This document shows positions 54,327-61,571 of a DNA stretch of 61,571 bases, in pieces; within the stretch, counting starts at the first letter, position 1; every line of letters starts with the position of its first letter. The stretch covers positions 1 through 61,571 of the forward strand of contig DURT01000047.1 of NCBI GenBank assembly GCA_012843025.1, given 5' to 3'. The stretch is from Tissierellia bacterium. Its GTDB lineage: Bacteria; Bacillota; Clostridia; Tissierellales; Sedimentibacteraceae. The translations under genes were made by a program, and so were the position numbers. The notes beneath the pieces are model-generated. The model did not search any database. It saw nothing but the letters and a program-made list of their open reading frames with translations, and was not told where the DNA came from.

Positions 54327-55874
54327 TTGCCACAGGATAAAATAGCAGAGCTAAGAGAGCTAAAGGAAAAGATAAAACTTGGCGGCGGTCAGAAGGCAGT
54401 GGATAAACAGCATGAAAAGGGCAAGCTAACGGCAAGAGAAAGAATACTAAAACTGTTAGACCAAGGCAGCTTTGTGGAAATCGATGCATTTGTGGAACAT
54501 AGATGTACCAACTTCGGAATGGAAAAAAACAAAGCCCCTGGAGACGGAGTTGTAACAGGCTATGGTACAATTGACGGGAGGCTTGTCTACATATTTGCTC
54601 AGGATTTCACCGTAATGGGAGGAAGTTTAGGTGAAATGCATGCAGCAAAAATTGTTAAAACCCAGGAAATGGCATTGAAAGTAGGAGCTCCTTTAATAGG
54701 AATAAATGATTCAGGAGGAGCAAGAATACAGGAAGGAGTGGATGCCCTTTCCGGATACGGTAAAATCTTTTACAACAACACCATAGCATCAGGAGTAATT
54801 CCTCAAATATCAGTAATCTTAGGCCCCTGTGCAGGAGGAGCTGTATACTCACCAGCCATAACAGACTTTATATTCATGGTAAAAAACATCAGTAAAATGT
54901 TCATAACGGGACCTAATGTAATCGAAACAGTAACTGGTGAAAAAGTATCAGCAGAAGAATTAGGAGGAGCCATGACTCATAACACCGTAAGCGGTGTTGC
55001 TCATTTTGTTGATGATACGGAAGATGAATGTATAGAACGCATTAAAAAACTCTTAAGCTTCCTACCCCAAAACAATTTAGAAACAACCCCTGTTCAAACA
55101 GTACAGGATGATATAAACAGAATAGACGAAAAATTGAACACTTTAGTACCTGACAACCCCAACAAAGCTTACGATATGAAAGATATTGTATTCACACTGG
55201 CAGACAATGGAGAATTCTTAGAATACCAGCCCTACTATGCCCAGAATATAATAACAGGCTTTATGCGACTAAACGGCAGAAGTGTGGGAGTAGTGGCAAG
55301 TCAGCCAAAAGTATTGGCAGGATGCCTTGATATTAATGCATCCGATAAAGCAGCAAGATTTATAAGAACCTGCGATGCCTTTAACATCCCCCTTCTTACC
55401 CTGATGGATGTGCCAGGATTTTTACCGGGAACAAACCAAGAATATGGAGGAATAATAAGACACGGAGCAAAAATGCTGTATGCATTTTCCGAAGCCACAG
55501 TTCCAAAAGTTACAGTAATAACCAGAAAAGCCTACGGAGGTTCCTACATAGCCATGTGTAATAAGGAATTAGGGGCAGATATGGTATTGGCATGGCCAAC
55601 GGCAGAAATAGCAGTAATGGGCCCTGAAGGAGCAGCCAACATAATATTTAAAAAAGAAATATCAGAAGCAGAAGATAAAAATTCAAAACGTCAGGAAAAA
55701 ATAAAAGAATACCGAGATACAGTAGCCAATCCCTATGCAGCTGCAAGCAGGGGCTATGTAGATGCAGTAATTGAACCATCAGAAACCAGGAAAAGAATAA
55801 TAAGTGCCTTTGACATGTTAACAGGAAAACGAGAAATGCGCCCTGTGAAAAAACATGGAAATATTCCTCTATAA
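54327..55874 (+). CDS. mmdA: Methylmalonyl-CoA decarboxylase/propionyl-CoA carboxylase, carboxyltransferase subunit
   Basis: A 515-residue acyl-CoA carboxyltransferase (two crotonase-fold halves) that exchanges CO2 between methylmalonyl-CoA and biotin. [13 protein letters not shown], the oxyanion segments [19 protein letters not shown] and [12 protein letters not shown], then [23 protein letters not shown] and [11 protein letters not shown]. The start is a TTG at 54327 with AGGAGG seven bases before it; no closer ATG exists. With mmdD-like and mmdC genes it forms a decarboxylase set, but no biotin carboxylase or MmdB is nearby. Confidence 0.92.
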   Translation: MPQDKIAELRELKEKIKLGGGQKAVDKQHEKGKLTARERILKLLDQGSFVEIDAFVEHRCTNFGMEKNKAPGDGVVTGYGTIDGRLVYIFAQDFTVMGGSLGEMHAAKIVKTQEMALKVGAPLIGINDSGGARIQEGVDALSGYGKIFYNNTIASGVIPQISVILGPCAGGAVYSPAITDFIFMVKNISKMFITGPNVIETVTGEKVSAEELGGAMTHNTVSGVAHFVDDTEDECIERIKKLLSFLPQNNLETTPVQTVQDDINRIDEKLNTLVPDNPNKAYDMKDIVFTLADNGEFLEYQPYYAQNIITGFMRLNGRSVGVVASQPKVLAGCLDINASDKAARFIRTCDAFNIPLLTLMDVPGFLPGTNQEYGGIIRHGAKMLYAFSEATVPKVTVITRKAYGGSYIAMCNKELGADMVLAWPTAEIAVMGPEGAANIIFKKEISEAEDKNSKRQEKIKEYRDTVANPYAAASRGYVDAVIEPSETRKRIISAFDMLTGKREMRPVKKHGNIPL

Positions 55875-55885
55875 GGAGGGTGTGT

Positions 55886-56164
55886 ATGAGTTTATTGGAT
55901 AAATTATTTAACAGAAAGTCAAAGGTAGAAGAAAAGGAAATTATAGAAACATCAGAAGTACGAGAAGATGAAGATGAAATAACTGCTGTAATAGCAGCAA
56001 CGATAGCTGCAATGGAGGAAGAAGAAACGGTAGCAGCCATAACAGCTGCCCTGTCAGTAATCCTTGGAAAAGGACCAGAAGAATTCATAGTAAGAAATAT
56101 AAGACGAACATCTGAAATGGAGTCACTATGGGCCCACGCAGGAAGAATGAAGTTAATGAGATGA
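55886..56164 (+). CDS. MmdD/OadG-like delta subunit lacking a membrane anchor
   Basis: 92 residues from the ATG at 55886 with AAGGAGGG upstream. After a charged start, EDEITAVIAATIAAMEEEETVAAITAALSVIL and EFIVRNIRRTSEMESLWAHAGR match the soluble C-terminal region of delta/epsilon subunits of sodium-pumping decarboxylases. The TM helix normally at the N terminus of delta is missing, so it resembles the small epsilon subunit (MmdE) or a soluble linker protein. It lies between the carboxyltransferase and biotin carrier genes. Confidence 0.65.
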   Translation: MSLLDKLFNRKSKVEEKEIIETSEVREDEDEITAVIAATIAAMEEEETVAAITAALSVILGKGPEEFIVRNIRRTSEMESLWAHAGRMKLMR

Positions 56165-56214
56165 CCTAACCCAATTTATTCGACCGCAGGGAGAAATAAA
56201 TTGATGGTAGGTCA
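56160..56214 (+). repeat. Variable-arm hairpin element, copy 3
   Basis: It begins within the stop codon of the mmdD-like gene. ATGACCTA pairs with TAGGTCAT as the outer stem, CAATTTATT with AATAAATTG as the inner stem, around the core CGACCGCAGGGAG. Same opening and core as the copy at 21.6 kb. Confidence 0.65.
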
Positions 56215-56270
56215 TTCGCAACGAATTCCCAAAATATGCGACCGGAGGGAGCAAATATTTTGGTGAATGA
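56209..56270 (+). repeat. Variable-arm hairpin element, copy 4
   Basis: TCATTC pairs with GAATGA (outer) and CCAAAATAT with the AATATTTTGG strand (inner) around GCGACCGGAGGGAGC. It abuts copy 3 and its right arm is the first unit of the 28-bp tandem repeat that follows. Confidence 0.65.
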
Positions 56271-56338
56271 GACTGCGAGATGATATTTTGGTGAATGAGA
56301 CTGCGAGATAAAAACTTGGAAAATGAGACTGCGAGATA
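56255..56338 (+). repeat. 28-bp tandem repeat, three units
   Basis: Units 56255-56282 and 56283-56310 differ only at the last base. The third (56311-56338) matches at 23 of 28 positions. All end in AATGAGACTGCGAGAT. A possible fourth (56339-56366) is badly decayed. The array sits between the mmdD-like and mmdC genes and has no open frame. There are no spacers, so it is not CRISPR. Confidence 0.8.
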
Positions 56339-56392
56339 ATATTTGAAAAAAGAAACCGTAGAAACGAACAATTAGACAATATGGAGGGAAAA

Positions 56393-56809
56393 ATGAGAAG
56401 ATTTAATGTAACAGTAAACGGAAAAACCTATGCCGTAGAAGTTGAAGAAGTAGGAGTACAAGGAGGATTTACATACCAGCCGGTACAGCAACCAGTACAA
56501 CAGGCACCAGTACAGCCAGCGCCAGCACCGGTAGAAGAAAAACCGGCACAACCAGTGGCAAAACCTGAACCAAAAGCAGCACCTGTAAGTGGAGAAGGAA
56601 CGCTAATGACAGCTCCCATGCCAGGAACAATATTAGATGTTTTAGTAAGTGAAGGACAAACAGTTAAAAAAGGCGAAATAGTAATAATACTAGAAGCAAT
56701 GAAAATGGAAAATGAAATAGCTGCAGCAGCTGATGGAGTAGTAACGAAAATTTACACATCCAAATCAGCAACCGTAAATGCAGGGGATCCTATGTTAACT
56801 ATTGCCTAA
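56393..56809 (+). CDS. mmdC: Biotin carrier protein of methylmalonyl-CoA decarboxylase (gamma)
   Basis: 138 residues from the ATG at 56393 ([21 protein letters not shown]), with GGAGGG upstream; the ATG at 56381 overlaps that RBS. A flexible Ala/Pro/Gln/Val linker (about 28-62) precedes the biotinyl domain (about 70-138) with EAMKMENEI, where the second M-K lysine is biotinylated. The downstream terminator ends the operon, so the MmdB beta subunit must be encoded elsewhere or be absent. Confidence 0.92.
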   Translation: MRRFNVTVNGKTYAVEVEEVGVQGGFTYQPVQQPVQQAPVQPAPAPVEEKPAQPVAKPEPKAAPVSGEGTLMTAPMPGTILDVLVSEGQTVKKGEIVIILEAMKMENEIAAAADGVVTKIYTSKSATVNAGDPMLTIA

Positions 56810-56825
56810 TATATTAAATATTCTT

Positions 56826-56858
56826 AACTCTTCTATAGAAAAGAAGAGTTTTTTTTTG
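56826..56858 (+). terminator. Terminator after mmdC
   Basis: AACTCTTCT (56826-56834) pairs with AGAAGAGTT (56842-56850), then a run of nine T. Confidence 0.88.
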
Positions 56859-56930
56859 GCCTAGTTTGTGATAAAATGTAGAAACCCTTTAAGTCTATTA
56901 AGGGTCAAAAGGTAATAACAGGGGAAGAGT

Positions 56931-57824
56931 ATGGTAAGTAATGATATATTAATTAGAATGCAGCTGATAAACGGTATGGGAAGAAAAACTATCAGCAAAT
57001 TATTAACCTACATTGAATTAAAAAAAATTAAACTGTATGAATTTTATGACCTGCTAAATTTAATAAATGATTTAAAAATTAAAAAGCTGAAAATTGATAG
57101 AGAAAAAATTGAAGAGGAATATTCAAGAATAATTGAAAGCTGCGAAAAAAATAAAATACAAGTAGTAGGCATATACGATAAAAATTATCCCTACAAACTA
57201 AATTCAATAGAGGACAAGCCTATAGTACTGTATGTTGACGGTGATATTGATTTATTGAACGGAGGCAACAATATTGCTATTGTAGGAACCAGAAAGCCTT
57301 CTCAGGAGGGTTATGAAATAAGTTCAATATTTGCTGAAAAGTTAGCTGAAGAAAACTGCTGTATCGTAAGTGGACTTGCCTCTGGTTGTGACGAAGCAGC
57401 CCACCAGGGATGTCTTTTGGCAAAGGGCAAGACAATTGCAGTAATACCTTCAGGACATCTTAACGTATTAAAGATGAAAAGATCTTTATATAATAAAATT
57501 ATTCTTAGCGGCGGCTGTATAGTATCGGAATTGTCACCTCTTTCAAAAGCAGAAAAATATTCATTTATAGATAGAAACAGAATAATAGCTGCTGTGTCTG
57601 AAGGAGTTATAGTAGTAGAGGGAGGTTTGACAGGAGGTACATCCCATACAGTAAAATTTGCCAGGAAGTACAATAAAGAAATTGCATATACAACCAATAT
57701 ATGCCGAAATACAGGACAAACTTTAATGTTTGACAATATAGATGTTATAGATAGTTTCGAAAAATTGGTAAAATTTAAAAATAAATCCATCGAAAAAGTC
57801 CTTGACAAAGCTATTTCCCAGTAG
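56931..57824 (+). CDS. DprA/Smf-like DNA-processing protein (divergent)
   Basis: A 297-residue protein with the Rossmann-like DprA fold. NIAIVGTRKPSQEGYEIS, CIVSGLASGCDEAAHQGCL, VIPSGHLNV, SELSPL, FIDRNRIIAAVSEGVIVVEGGLTGGTSHTVKFA. The usual G-x-G-x-D-x-x-Y-P after GIAxxAH is replaced by PSGHLNVLKMKR and the C-terminal winged helix is absent. DprA loads RecA on incoming DNA in transformation. Given the divergence, a different nucleotide- or DNA-binding role is possible. Confidence 0.75.
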   Translation: MVSNDILIRMQLINGMGRKTISKLLTYIELKKIKLYEFYDLLNLINDLKIKKLKIDREKIEEEYSRIIESCEKNKIQVVGIYDKNYPYKLNSIEDKPIVLYVDGDIDLLNGGNNIAIVGTRKPSQEGYEISSIFAEKLAEENCCIVSGLASGCDEAAHQGCLLAKGKTIAVIPSGHLNVLKMKRSLYNKIILSGGCIVSELSPLSKAEKYSFIDRNRIIAAVSEGVIVVEGGLTGGTSHTVKFARKYNKEIAYTTNICRNTGQTLMFDNIDVIDSFEKLVKFKNKSIEKVLDKAISQ

Positions 57825-57830
57825 TATAAT
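57802..57830 (+). promoter_or_regulatory. Perfect consensus promoter of tRNA-Leu
   Basis: TTGACA (57802-57807), 17 bases, TATAAT (57825-57830). The -35 is inside the 3' end of the dprA-like gene and the -10 starts right after its stop. The tRNA begins about 27 bases after the expected start site. Confidence 0.85.
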
Positions 57831-57863
57831 CAATCTTGCTGTTGACAAAATAGCATTGACTAA

Positions 57864-57943
57864 GCGGATGTGGCGGAATTGGCAGACGCACTAGACTTAG
57901 GATCTAGCGCATTAGCGTGGGGGTTCGAGTCCCTTCATCCGCA
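57864..57943 (+). tRNA. tRNA-Leu (anticodon UAG)
   Basis: Acceptor stem GCGGATG/CATCCGC with discriminator A, D arm TGGCGGAATTGGCAGACGCA, anticodon stem CTAGA/TCTAG with loop CTTAGGA (TAG at 57898-57900), a long class II variable arm and T loop GGTTCGAGTCC. CCA is not encoded and must be added by the CCA enzyme. It reads CUA and, by wobble, other CUN leucine codons. Confidence 0.96.
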
Positions 57944-57950
57944 CTAATAA

Positions 57951-57976
57951 ACCTATCGATATGATAGGTTTTTTTT
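57951..57976 (+). terminator. Terminator after tRNA-Leu
   Basis: ACCTATC, loop GATAT, GATAGGT (57951-57969), then a T run to 57976. Confidence 0.9.
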
Positions 57977-58009
57977 ATGACTTTTTATCGAGATTTGTTC
58001 CACATATAT

Positions 58010-58048
58010 TTGACTCTGTATAGGGTATATGCTATTATCATAGCATAT
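58010..58048 (+). promoter_or_regulatory. Promoter of the B3/B4 gene with overlapping palindrome
   Basis: TTGACT (58010-58015), 17 bases, TATTAT (58033-58038) with TG at 58030-58031. ATATGCTAT (58027-58035) and ATAGCATAT (58040-58048) form a perfect 9-bp inverted repeat with a 4-base gap, centred on the -10. A repressor binding there would block RNA polymerase. About 85 bases of leader follow. Confidence 0.6.
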
Positions 58049-58131
58049 GGAAAAGTATTCCTATACATTGACTAGACATATAGGACAGTACTTGCGTAGG
58101 TAAAATAATCCTTATACTAGGAGGACAAATT

Positions 58132-58833
58132 ATGAAGTATACTGTTAAACCCGAGGTTTTTGAACTATCTGAGAATCTTTGCTTTGGGATTATCGTTGCA
58201 AGGGGATTGAAAAATACTGAAACTAGTGATGAAGAAATTGAGCGTCTGAGAAATGCGGAAGAAAAAGTGCGAAAGCTGGTGCCGGAGGCAGAACTTAAAA
58301 CACAACCTGTCATTGAAGGCTACCGGACGGTTATGAAAAAAGCGGGTATTAACCCAAATAAATTTGTGAATTCTTTGGAAGCCATGATGAAGAGGGTTAT
58401 TAAGGGAGGCAGTTTACCTGTAATTAATTCACTGGTAGATCTTTGCAATGCAATTTCCCTAGAAAACCAAGTGACATTAGGAGGACATGATTTAGCAGAT
58501 ATTCACACGGATCTTTCTGTAGGATTTACTAAAGGCGGTGAAAAGTTTCTGCCTTTCGGTGCAACTGAATATGAAACAGTTGAACCGGGTGAATTAGTGT
58601 TTACCAGCGGTGATGTTGTTCAGACAAGAAAATGGATATGGAGGCAAAGTGAACTTGGCAAAATGACCTTAGAAACAAAGGATGTTTTTTTCCAGCTGGT
58701 AGGATTCGGTGACAGTCCAGGAAGCCCCCTTTCTAATGCATTGGATTCTCTGGAAGAGATTCTTCATTCAAAATTCGGAGGAAGATGGGAAAGATATATT
58801 GTTAAAAAGGAGCAGCCTGAAATTCAGTTTTGA
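58132..58833 (+). CDS. B3/B4 (PheT-type editing) domain protein
   Basis: A 233-residue stand-alone B3/B4 domain. GYRTVMKKAGINPNKFVNSLEAMMKRVIKGGSLPVINSLVDLCNAISLENQVTLGGHDL is the family core. Such free proteins relate to the editing domain of PheRS beta and may clear mischarged tRNA, but some bind other ligands and the role is not settled. RBS AGGAGG. Single gene under a promoter with an operator-like palindrome. Confidence 0.85.
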   Translation: MKYTVKPEVFELSENLCFGIIVARGLKNTETSDEEIERLRNAEEKVRKLVPEAELKTQPVIEGYRTVMKKAGINPNKFVNSLEAMMKRVIKGGSLPVINSLVDLCNAISLENQVTLGGHDLADIHTDLSVGFTKGGEKFLPFGATEYETVEPGELVFTSGDVVQTRKWIWRQSELGKMTLETKDVFFQLVGFGDSPGSPLSNALDSLEEILHSKFGGRWERYIVKKEQPEIQF

Positions 58834-58880
58834 GAATAGGACTTAGGGGATATATTCTTGCTGATTTTAGTAGAAATTTG

Positions 58881-58910
58881 TTGACAAAAATTAACATTTC
58901 ATGTTATTAT
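58881..58910 (+). promoter_or_regulatory. Promoter of the riboswitch transcript
   Basis: TTGACA (58881-58886), 18 bases, TATTAT (58905-58910) with TG at 58902-58903. Transcription would begin just before the GGCAAA of the aptamer. Confidence 0.7.
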
Positions 58911-58921
58911 AAGTTTAACTG

Positions 58922-59005
58922 AATAGGCAAAATTTTCGAAAGAAAATGACGCAAAGCTATAGGGTCTAAGCCATATACCATATGGTATGACAGCCAGTTG
59001 CTGTA
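58922..59005 (+). promoter_or_regulatory. c-di-GMP-I riboswitch (GEMM-I)
   Basis: The aptamer runs from AATAGGCAAA through GAAA, GACGCAAAGCTATAGGGTCTAAGCC and the second stem to GACAGCCAGTTGC, the ordered GEMM-I conserved blocks. It is followed by a terminator-like hairpin before the gene, so c-di-GMP probably sets transcription read-through. Whether it turns the gene on or off cannot be read with certainty. Confidence 0.9.
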
Positions 59006-59025
59006 CAATGTACATATTAGTTATG

Positions 59026-59055
59026 GCTTTGTTGTATTCAGCAAAGCTTTAATTA
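59026..59055 (+). terminator. Expression-platform hairpin of the riboswitch
   Basis: GCTTTGTTG (59026-59034), loop TATT, CAGCAAAGC (59039-59047), then TTTAATTAT. The upstream TTATGGC could instead pair with GCCATA in the aptamer (about 58970-58976), offering an antiterminator form. Confidence 0.6.
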
Positions 59056-59076
59056 TCTGGAAATGAGGAGATAATC

Positions 59077-59955
59077 GTGAAAAATATTAAAAAAATTACA
59101 TTCCTAACCTTAATACTGGTCTTACTAGCTTCTTTTACGCTGTGTTATGGAGCAGATAAGGTGTACAAGGGTCAAAAGTCGGAAATAGATGCCTCCTCAT
59201 CGGCTGATGGATATATAAAAGTAAGATATTTAAATGAAACATCGAAAAAATTAAAAGTTATTATAGAAAAAGGCAACAGTAAATATACTTATGACTTAAA
59301 TAACAAGGGCAAGACCGATATATATCCCCTGCAGATGGGAGACGGAAAGTACAAGGTCAGAATATTTGAAAATATAAGTGGTAATAAGTATGCTGTAAAA
59401 CAGACAGTAACCTTGGATGTAAAATTAAATAATGATAAGGCTCCCTTCTTGGTAGCTAATCAATATGTTAACTACGATGATACATCGGAAACAATCAAGA
59501 AGGCTGCAGAACTGACAGAGGGTATGACGGATGATTTTGAAAAAATAGACGTTATATACGACTATGTTATTTCAAATATCAAGTATGACAACGAAAAGGC
59601 TAAAACCGTCCAAAGTGGATACTTGCCTTCCATTGATGAAATTTTAAGAATTAATAAGGGTATTTGTTTTGACTATTCTTCAGTTATGGCAGCAATGCTT
59701 CGGTCACAAAAAATACCTACAAAACTTGTAACTGGATATTCCTCCAATGTAAGTGCCTTCCATGCATGGAATGAAGTTTACACAGAGGAAGAAGGGTGGA
59801 TTAAATTAAGTGAAATATACTTCGACGGCAAAGAATGGAAGCTCATGGACAGTACCGTGGCATCATCTGCAAAACAATCCAACAGCCCACGGATTATTCA
59901 GTATACAAACAAATTAATAGACAAGAAAAATTACACAAAACAGTTTGAATATTAA
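59077..59955 (+). CDS. Secreted transglutaminase-like (cysteine protease fold) protein
   Basis: A 292-residue protein started by the GTG at 59077 with GAGGAG upstream. Signal peptide (about 1-24, cleaved near CYGADK), a beta-rich N-terminal part (about 30-120), then a transglutaminase-like core: Cys in GICFDYSSVMAAMLR, His in SAFHAWNEVY and Asp in WKLMDST form the triad. Such secreted proteins act as proteases or cross-linkers on the cell surface. Control by c-di-GMP suggests a role in the switch between motile and attached life (inference). Confidence 0.85.
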   Translation: MKNIKKITFLTLILVLLASFTLCYGADKVYKGQKSEIDASSSADGYIKVRYLNETSKKLKVIIEKGNSKYTYDLNNKGKTDIYPLQMGDGKYKVRIFENISGNKYAVKQTVTLDVKLNNDKAPFLVANQYVNYDDTSETIKKAAELTEGMTDDFEKIDVIYDYVISNIKYDNEKAKTVQSGYLPSIDEILRINKGICFDYSSVMAAMLRSQKIPTKLVTGYSSNVSAFHAWNEVYTEEEGWIKLSEIYFDGKEWKLMDSTVASSAKQSNSPRIIQYTNKLIDKKNYTKQFEY

Positions 59956-59986
59956 AGTTAGTAACCTATTAACCTATTACTTCTTA

Positions 59987-60021
59987 ACTAAAAAATGACC
60001 TGTGGAGGGTCATTTTTTAGT
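59987..60021. terminator. Bidirectional terminator
   Basis: ACTAAAAAATGACC (59987-60000) pairs with GGTCATTTTTTAGT (60008-60021). A and T runs on the two arms let it work both ways between the convergent transglutaminase-like and pilT genes. Confidence 0.82.
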
Positions 60022-61075
60022 TTAAATATTTTATTATTGAATCCGGGTCTGTTGCATACATTAAGGCGCTTTCCCTTGTAATAAGTTCATTCCTGTACAA
60101 TTCCAAAATACTCATATCCATAGTCTTCATACCCATATCTTGGGATGCATGTATTATGCTGTTAATCTGATGAACCTTCGACTCCCTAATAATATTTGAA
60201 ATTGCATTGTTAACAAGCATAATTTCAAAGGCAGGAACCCTTCCCAGTTGAGGAGAAGGAATTAAATGCTGGGACACCACTGCCTGTAACTGCATGGACA
60301 GCTGAATCCTTATTTGCTGTTGCTGATTAACGGGAAAAACATCTATAATCCTGTCAATAGTATTTGCTGCTCCCGTTGTATGAAGAGTGGAAAAAACTAA
60401 GTGGCCTGTTTCTGCTGCCGTAAGAGCTATTTCAATAGTTTCCAAATCCCTCATTTCACCTATGAGCATTACATCAGGAGCCTGCCTAAGAGCAGAGCGA
60501 AGAGAAGAAATATAACTCTTAGTATCAGTTGAAATTTCCCTTTGGCTTACAATGGACTTTTTATGTTTATGTATAAATTCTATAGGGTCCTCAAAGGTCA
60601 TAATGTGGCAATTTCTTTCACTGTTGATTTTATCAATTATACAAGCTAATGTAGTTGACTTTCCGCTGCCTGCAGGACCTGTAATAAGAACTAAACCCTT
60701 TGTTTTCTTATATAAATTCATCACCGTATCCGGGATACCTAATTTCTTTGGATCGGGAAGTTCAAAAAACACCACCCTGATTACTGCAGCAAAAGAATTA
60801 CGCTGTTTATAAGCGCTTACCCTGAATCGTCCAAAACCTGGCAAGGCAAAAGAAAAGTCCACATCCCCTTCTTCTTCTAAAATATTAATATCCTTTTCGT
60901 TAGCAATTTCAAATATATTGTTAATAATTTTCAAAGTATCATCGGAAGTAAGGATTTCTTCGTTAATCGGTACTATATTACCCATAATTTTATAACTGAT
61001 AGGTCTGCCTGCTATTATAAATATATCTGAAGCTTTTTCTTCTATAGCCTTTTTAAAGATATCCAATAGATCCAT
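60017..61075 (-). CDS. pilT: Type IV pilus retraction ATPase PilT
   Basis: A 352-residue hexameric ATPase. N-terminal PAS-like domain (ASDIFIIAGRP), Walker A GPAGSGKST (about 129-137), Asp box and Walker B (PDVMLIGEMRD), His box (HLVFSTLHTTGA) and the C-terminal AIRNLIREGK-like region NNAISNIIRESKVHQ. The GEMRD motif points to PilT (retraction) rather than PilB. Its start shares a base with the stop of the upstream gene (TAATG). Confidence 0.92.
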   Translation of the reverse strand: MDLLDIFKKAIEEKASDIFIIAGRPISYKIMGNIVPINEEILTSDDTLKIINNIFEIANEKDINILEEEGDVDFSFALPGFGRFRVSAYKQRNSFAAVIRVVFFELPDPKKLGIPDTVMNLYKKTKGLVLITGPAGSGKSTTLACIIDKINSERNCHIMTFEDPIEFIHKHKKSIVSQREISTDTKSYISSLRSALRQAPDVMLIGEMRDLETIEIALTAAETGHLVFSTLHTTGAANTIDRIIDVFPVNQQQQIRIQLSMQLQAVVSQHLIPSPQLGRVPAFEIMLVNNAISNIIRESKVHQINSIIHASQDMGMKTMDMSILELYRNELITRESALMYATDPDSIIKYLN

Positions 61076-61560
61076 TAATTAAATCCCTCCCATAATTCGA
61101 TATATTCCTCTTCGTAAACAGGTAATTCTATGTTGGATAAATTCCAGGAGGTAATTTCATAGTAGTAGGAATCCTTTGATTCTTCAAACAATATATTTAA
61201 AGAAACTGTTATTTTTTGATTCTTACTTCCCAAAACCTCATACCAGGCACTTAGTTCATCTAATTCACCCTCTATGAAAAGTCCTTCAACCCTTTTCAGC
61301 TTTTCTGCAATATCTGTATCCATGCCCTTAATACCATACAAAACATCACTGATTTCTGATAGTTTTTCTTCAGCCAAGCCGTGAATTCTGTAATAATCTT
61401 CAGTTATTTCCTGGGCTCGTAGAGATAATTTATAATCGGAATATGCGGTGGTAAAGGACAGAGCTGCAAAAATTATCAAACATAAAACTACCAGTACAGT
61501 AACTATAAGGCTTCCTCCCATCCCTAAGGGAATTTCACTATTTTTCATTCTATTCTCCAT
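61075..61560 (-). CDS. Single-pass membrane protein upstream of pilT
   Basis: 161 residues from the ATG at 61560, with GGAGG five bases upstream; the in-frame GTG at 61566 lies over that RBS. One TM helix (about 14-36, GSLIVTVLVVLCLIIFAALSF) precedes an extracytoplasmic helical and beta part. Family not recognised. Overlap with pilT implies co-translation and a role in the pilus or type II secretion system. The operon probably continues beyond the window. Confidence 0.55.
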   Translation of the reverse strand: MENRMKNSEIPLGMGGSLIVTVLVVLCLIIFAALSFTTAYSDYKLSLRAQEITEDYYRIHGLAEEKLSEISDVLYGIKGMDTDIAEKLKRVEGLFIEGELDELSAWYEVLGSKNQKITVSLNILFEESKDSYYYEITSWNLSNIELPVYEEEYIELWEGFN

Positions 61561-61571
61561 AGGCACCTCCA

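Noticed and set aside
56255..56366. Regular 28-bp repeats as a CRISPR array
   Set aside because: The units are directly adjacent with no spacers, only three are clear, and no cas gene is near.

Overview
The window is one A+T-rich chromosomal segment of a low-GC, endospore-forming, anaerobic Firmicute, most likely of the Clostridia/Tissierellia kind. No species can be named from it. The grounds are the AUU-started infC operon, a T-box before pheST, a CIRCE operator, a meso-DAP type MurE (DNPR motif), SleC-like spore cortex enzymes, a split B12-dependent methylmalonyl-CoA mutase, and a c-di-GMP-I riboswitch. I see no insertion sequence, prophage or CRISPR array. Almost everything is conserved chromosomal core.

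Layout. 1-1.5 kb: the tail of an unknown gene and an SLC13-type carboxylate transporter. 1.6-5.2 kb: methylmalonyl-CoA operon (mutase large and small subunits, MeaB chaperone, epimerase). 5.2-6.2 kb: a MazG-like protein and a PrcB-domain protein. 6.4-9.2 kb: ftsE-ftsX plus an M23 hydrolase, a division/elongation hydrolase control unit. 9.2-10.8 kb: a short FtsH-type protease on the minus strand. 10.85-12.2 kb: infC-rpmI-rplT with an autoregulatory-type leader. 12.2-17.5 kb: SpoU methyltransferase, T-box, pheS-pheT, lgt. 17.6-33 kb: the division and cell wall cluster mraZ-rsmH-ftsL-pbp-murE-mraY-murD-ftsW-murG-murA-ftsQ-DUF881-DUF881-sbp-ftsZ, without ftsA, murB or murC. 33.1-33.8 kb: a small acidic protein and a cold-shock gene with a very long leader hairpin. 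33.8-39.6 kb: a minus-strand oligopeptide ABC transporter. 39.8-44 kb: metF-metH and a prenyl diphosphate synthase. 44-45.4 kb: murC alone on the minus strand. 45.6-48.1 kb: tsaE-tsaB-rimI and a VanY-type carboxypeptidase. 48.1-50.1 kb: htpG under a perfect CIRCE. 50.1-54.1 kb: a minus-strand four-gene cassette of SleC-like cortex-lytic modules. 54.3-56.8 kb: a biotin-dependent decarboxylase set (mmdA, mmdD-like, mmdC) without the membrane subunit. 56.9-61.5 kb: dprA-like gene, tRNA-Leu(UAG), B3/B4-domain protein, a c-di-GMP riboswitch with a secreted transglutaminase-like protein, then pilT and a membrane protein on the minus strand.

How it fits together. The two methylmalonyl-CoA loci would together interconvert succinyl-CoA, methylmalonyl-CoA and propionyl-CoA, with B12 also used by MetH. 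Most of the rest builds, remodels and divides the peptidoglycan wall. The cassette at 50-54 kb probably acts on spore cortex. Points most worth a second look: the split and duplicated SleC-like cassette; a three-unit 21-bp direct repeat over the mraZ promoter; a roughly 30-bp hairpin with a U-tract just before the cold-shock gene; the CIRCE on htpG; palindromes overlapping two promoter -10 boxes; a family of variable-arm hairpins with a conserved core placed right after stop codons; and the missing MmdB and FtsA.
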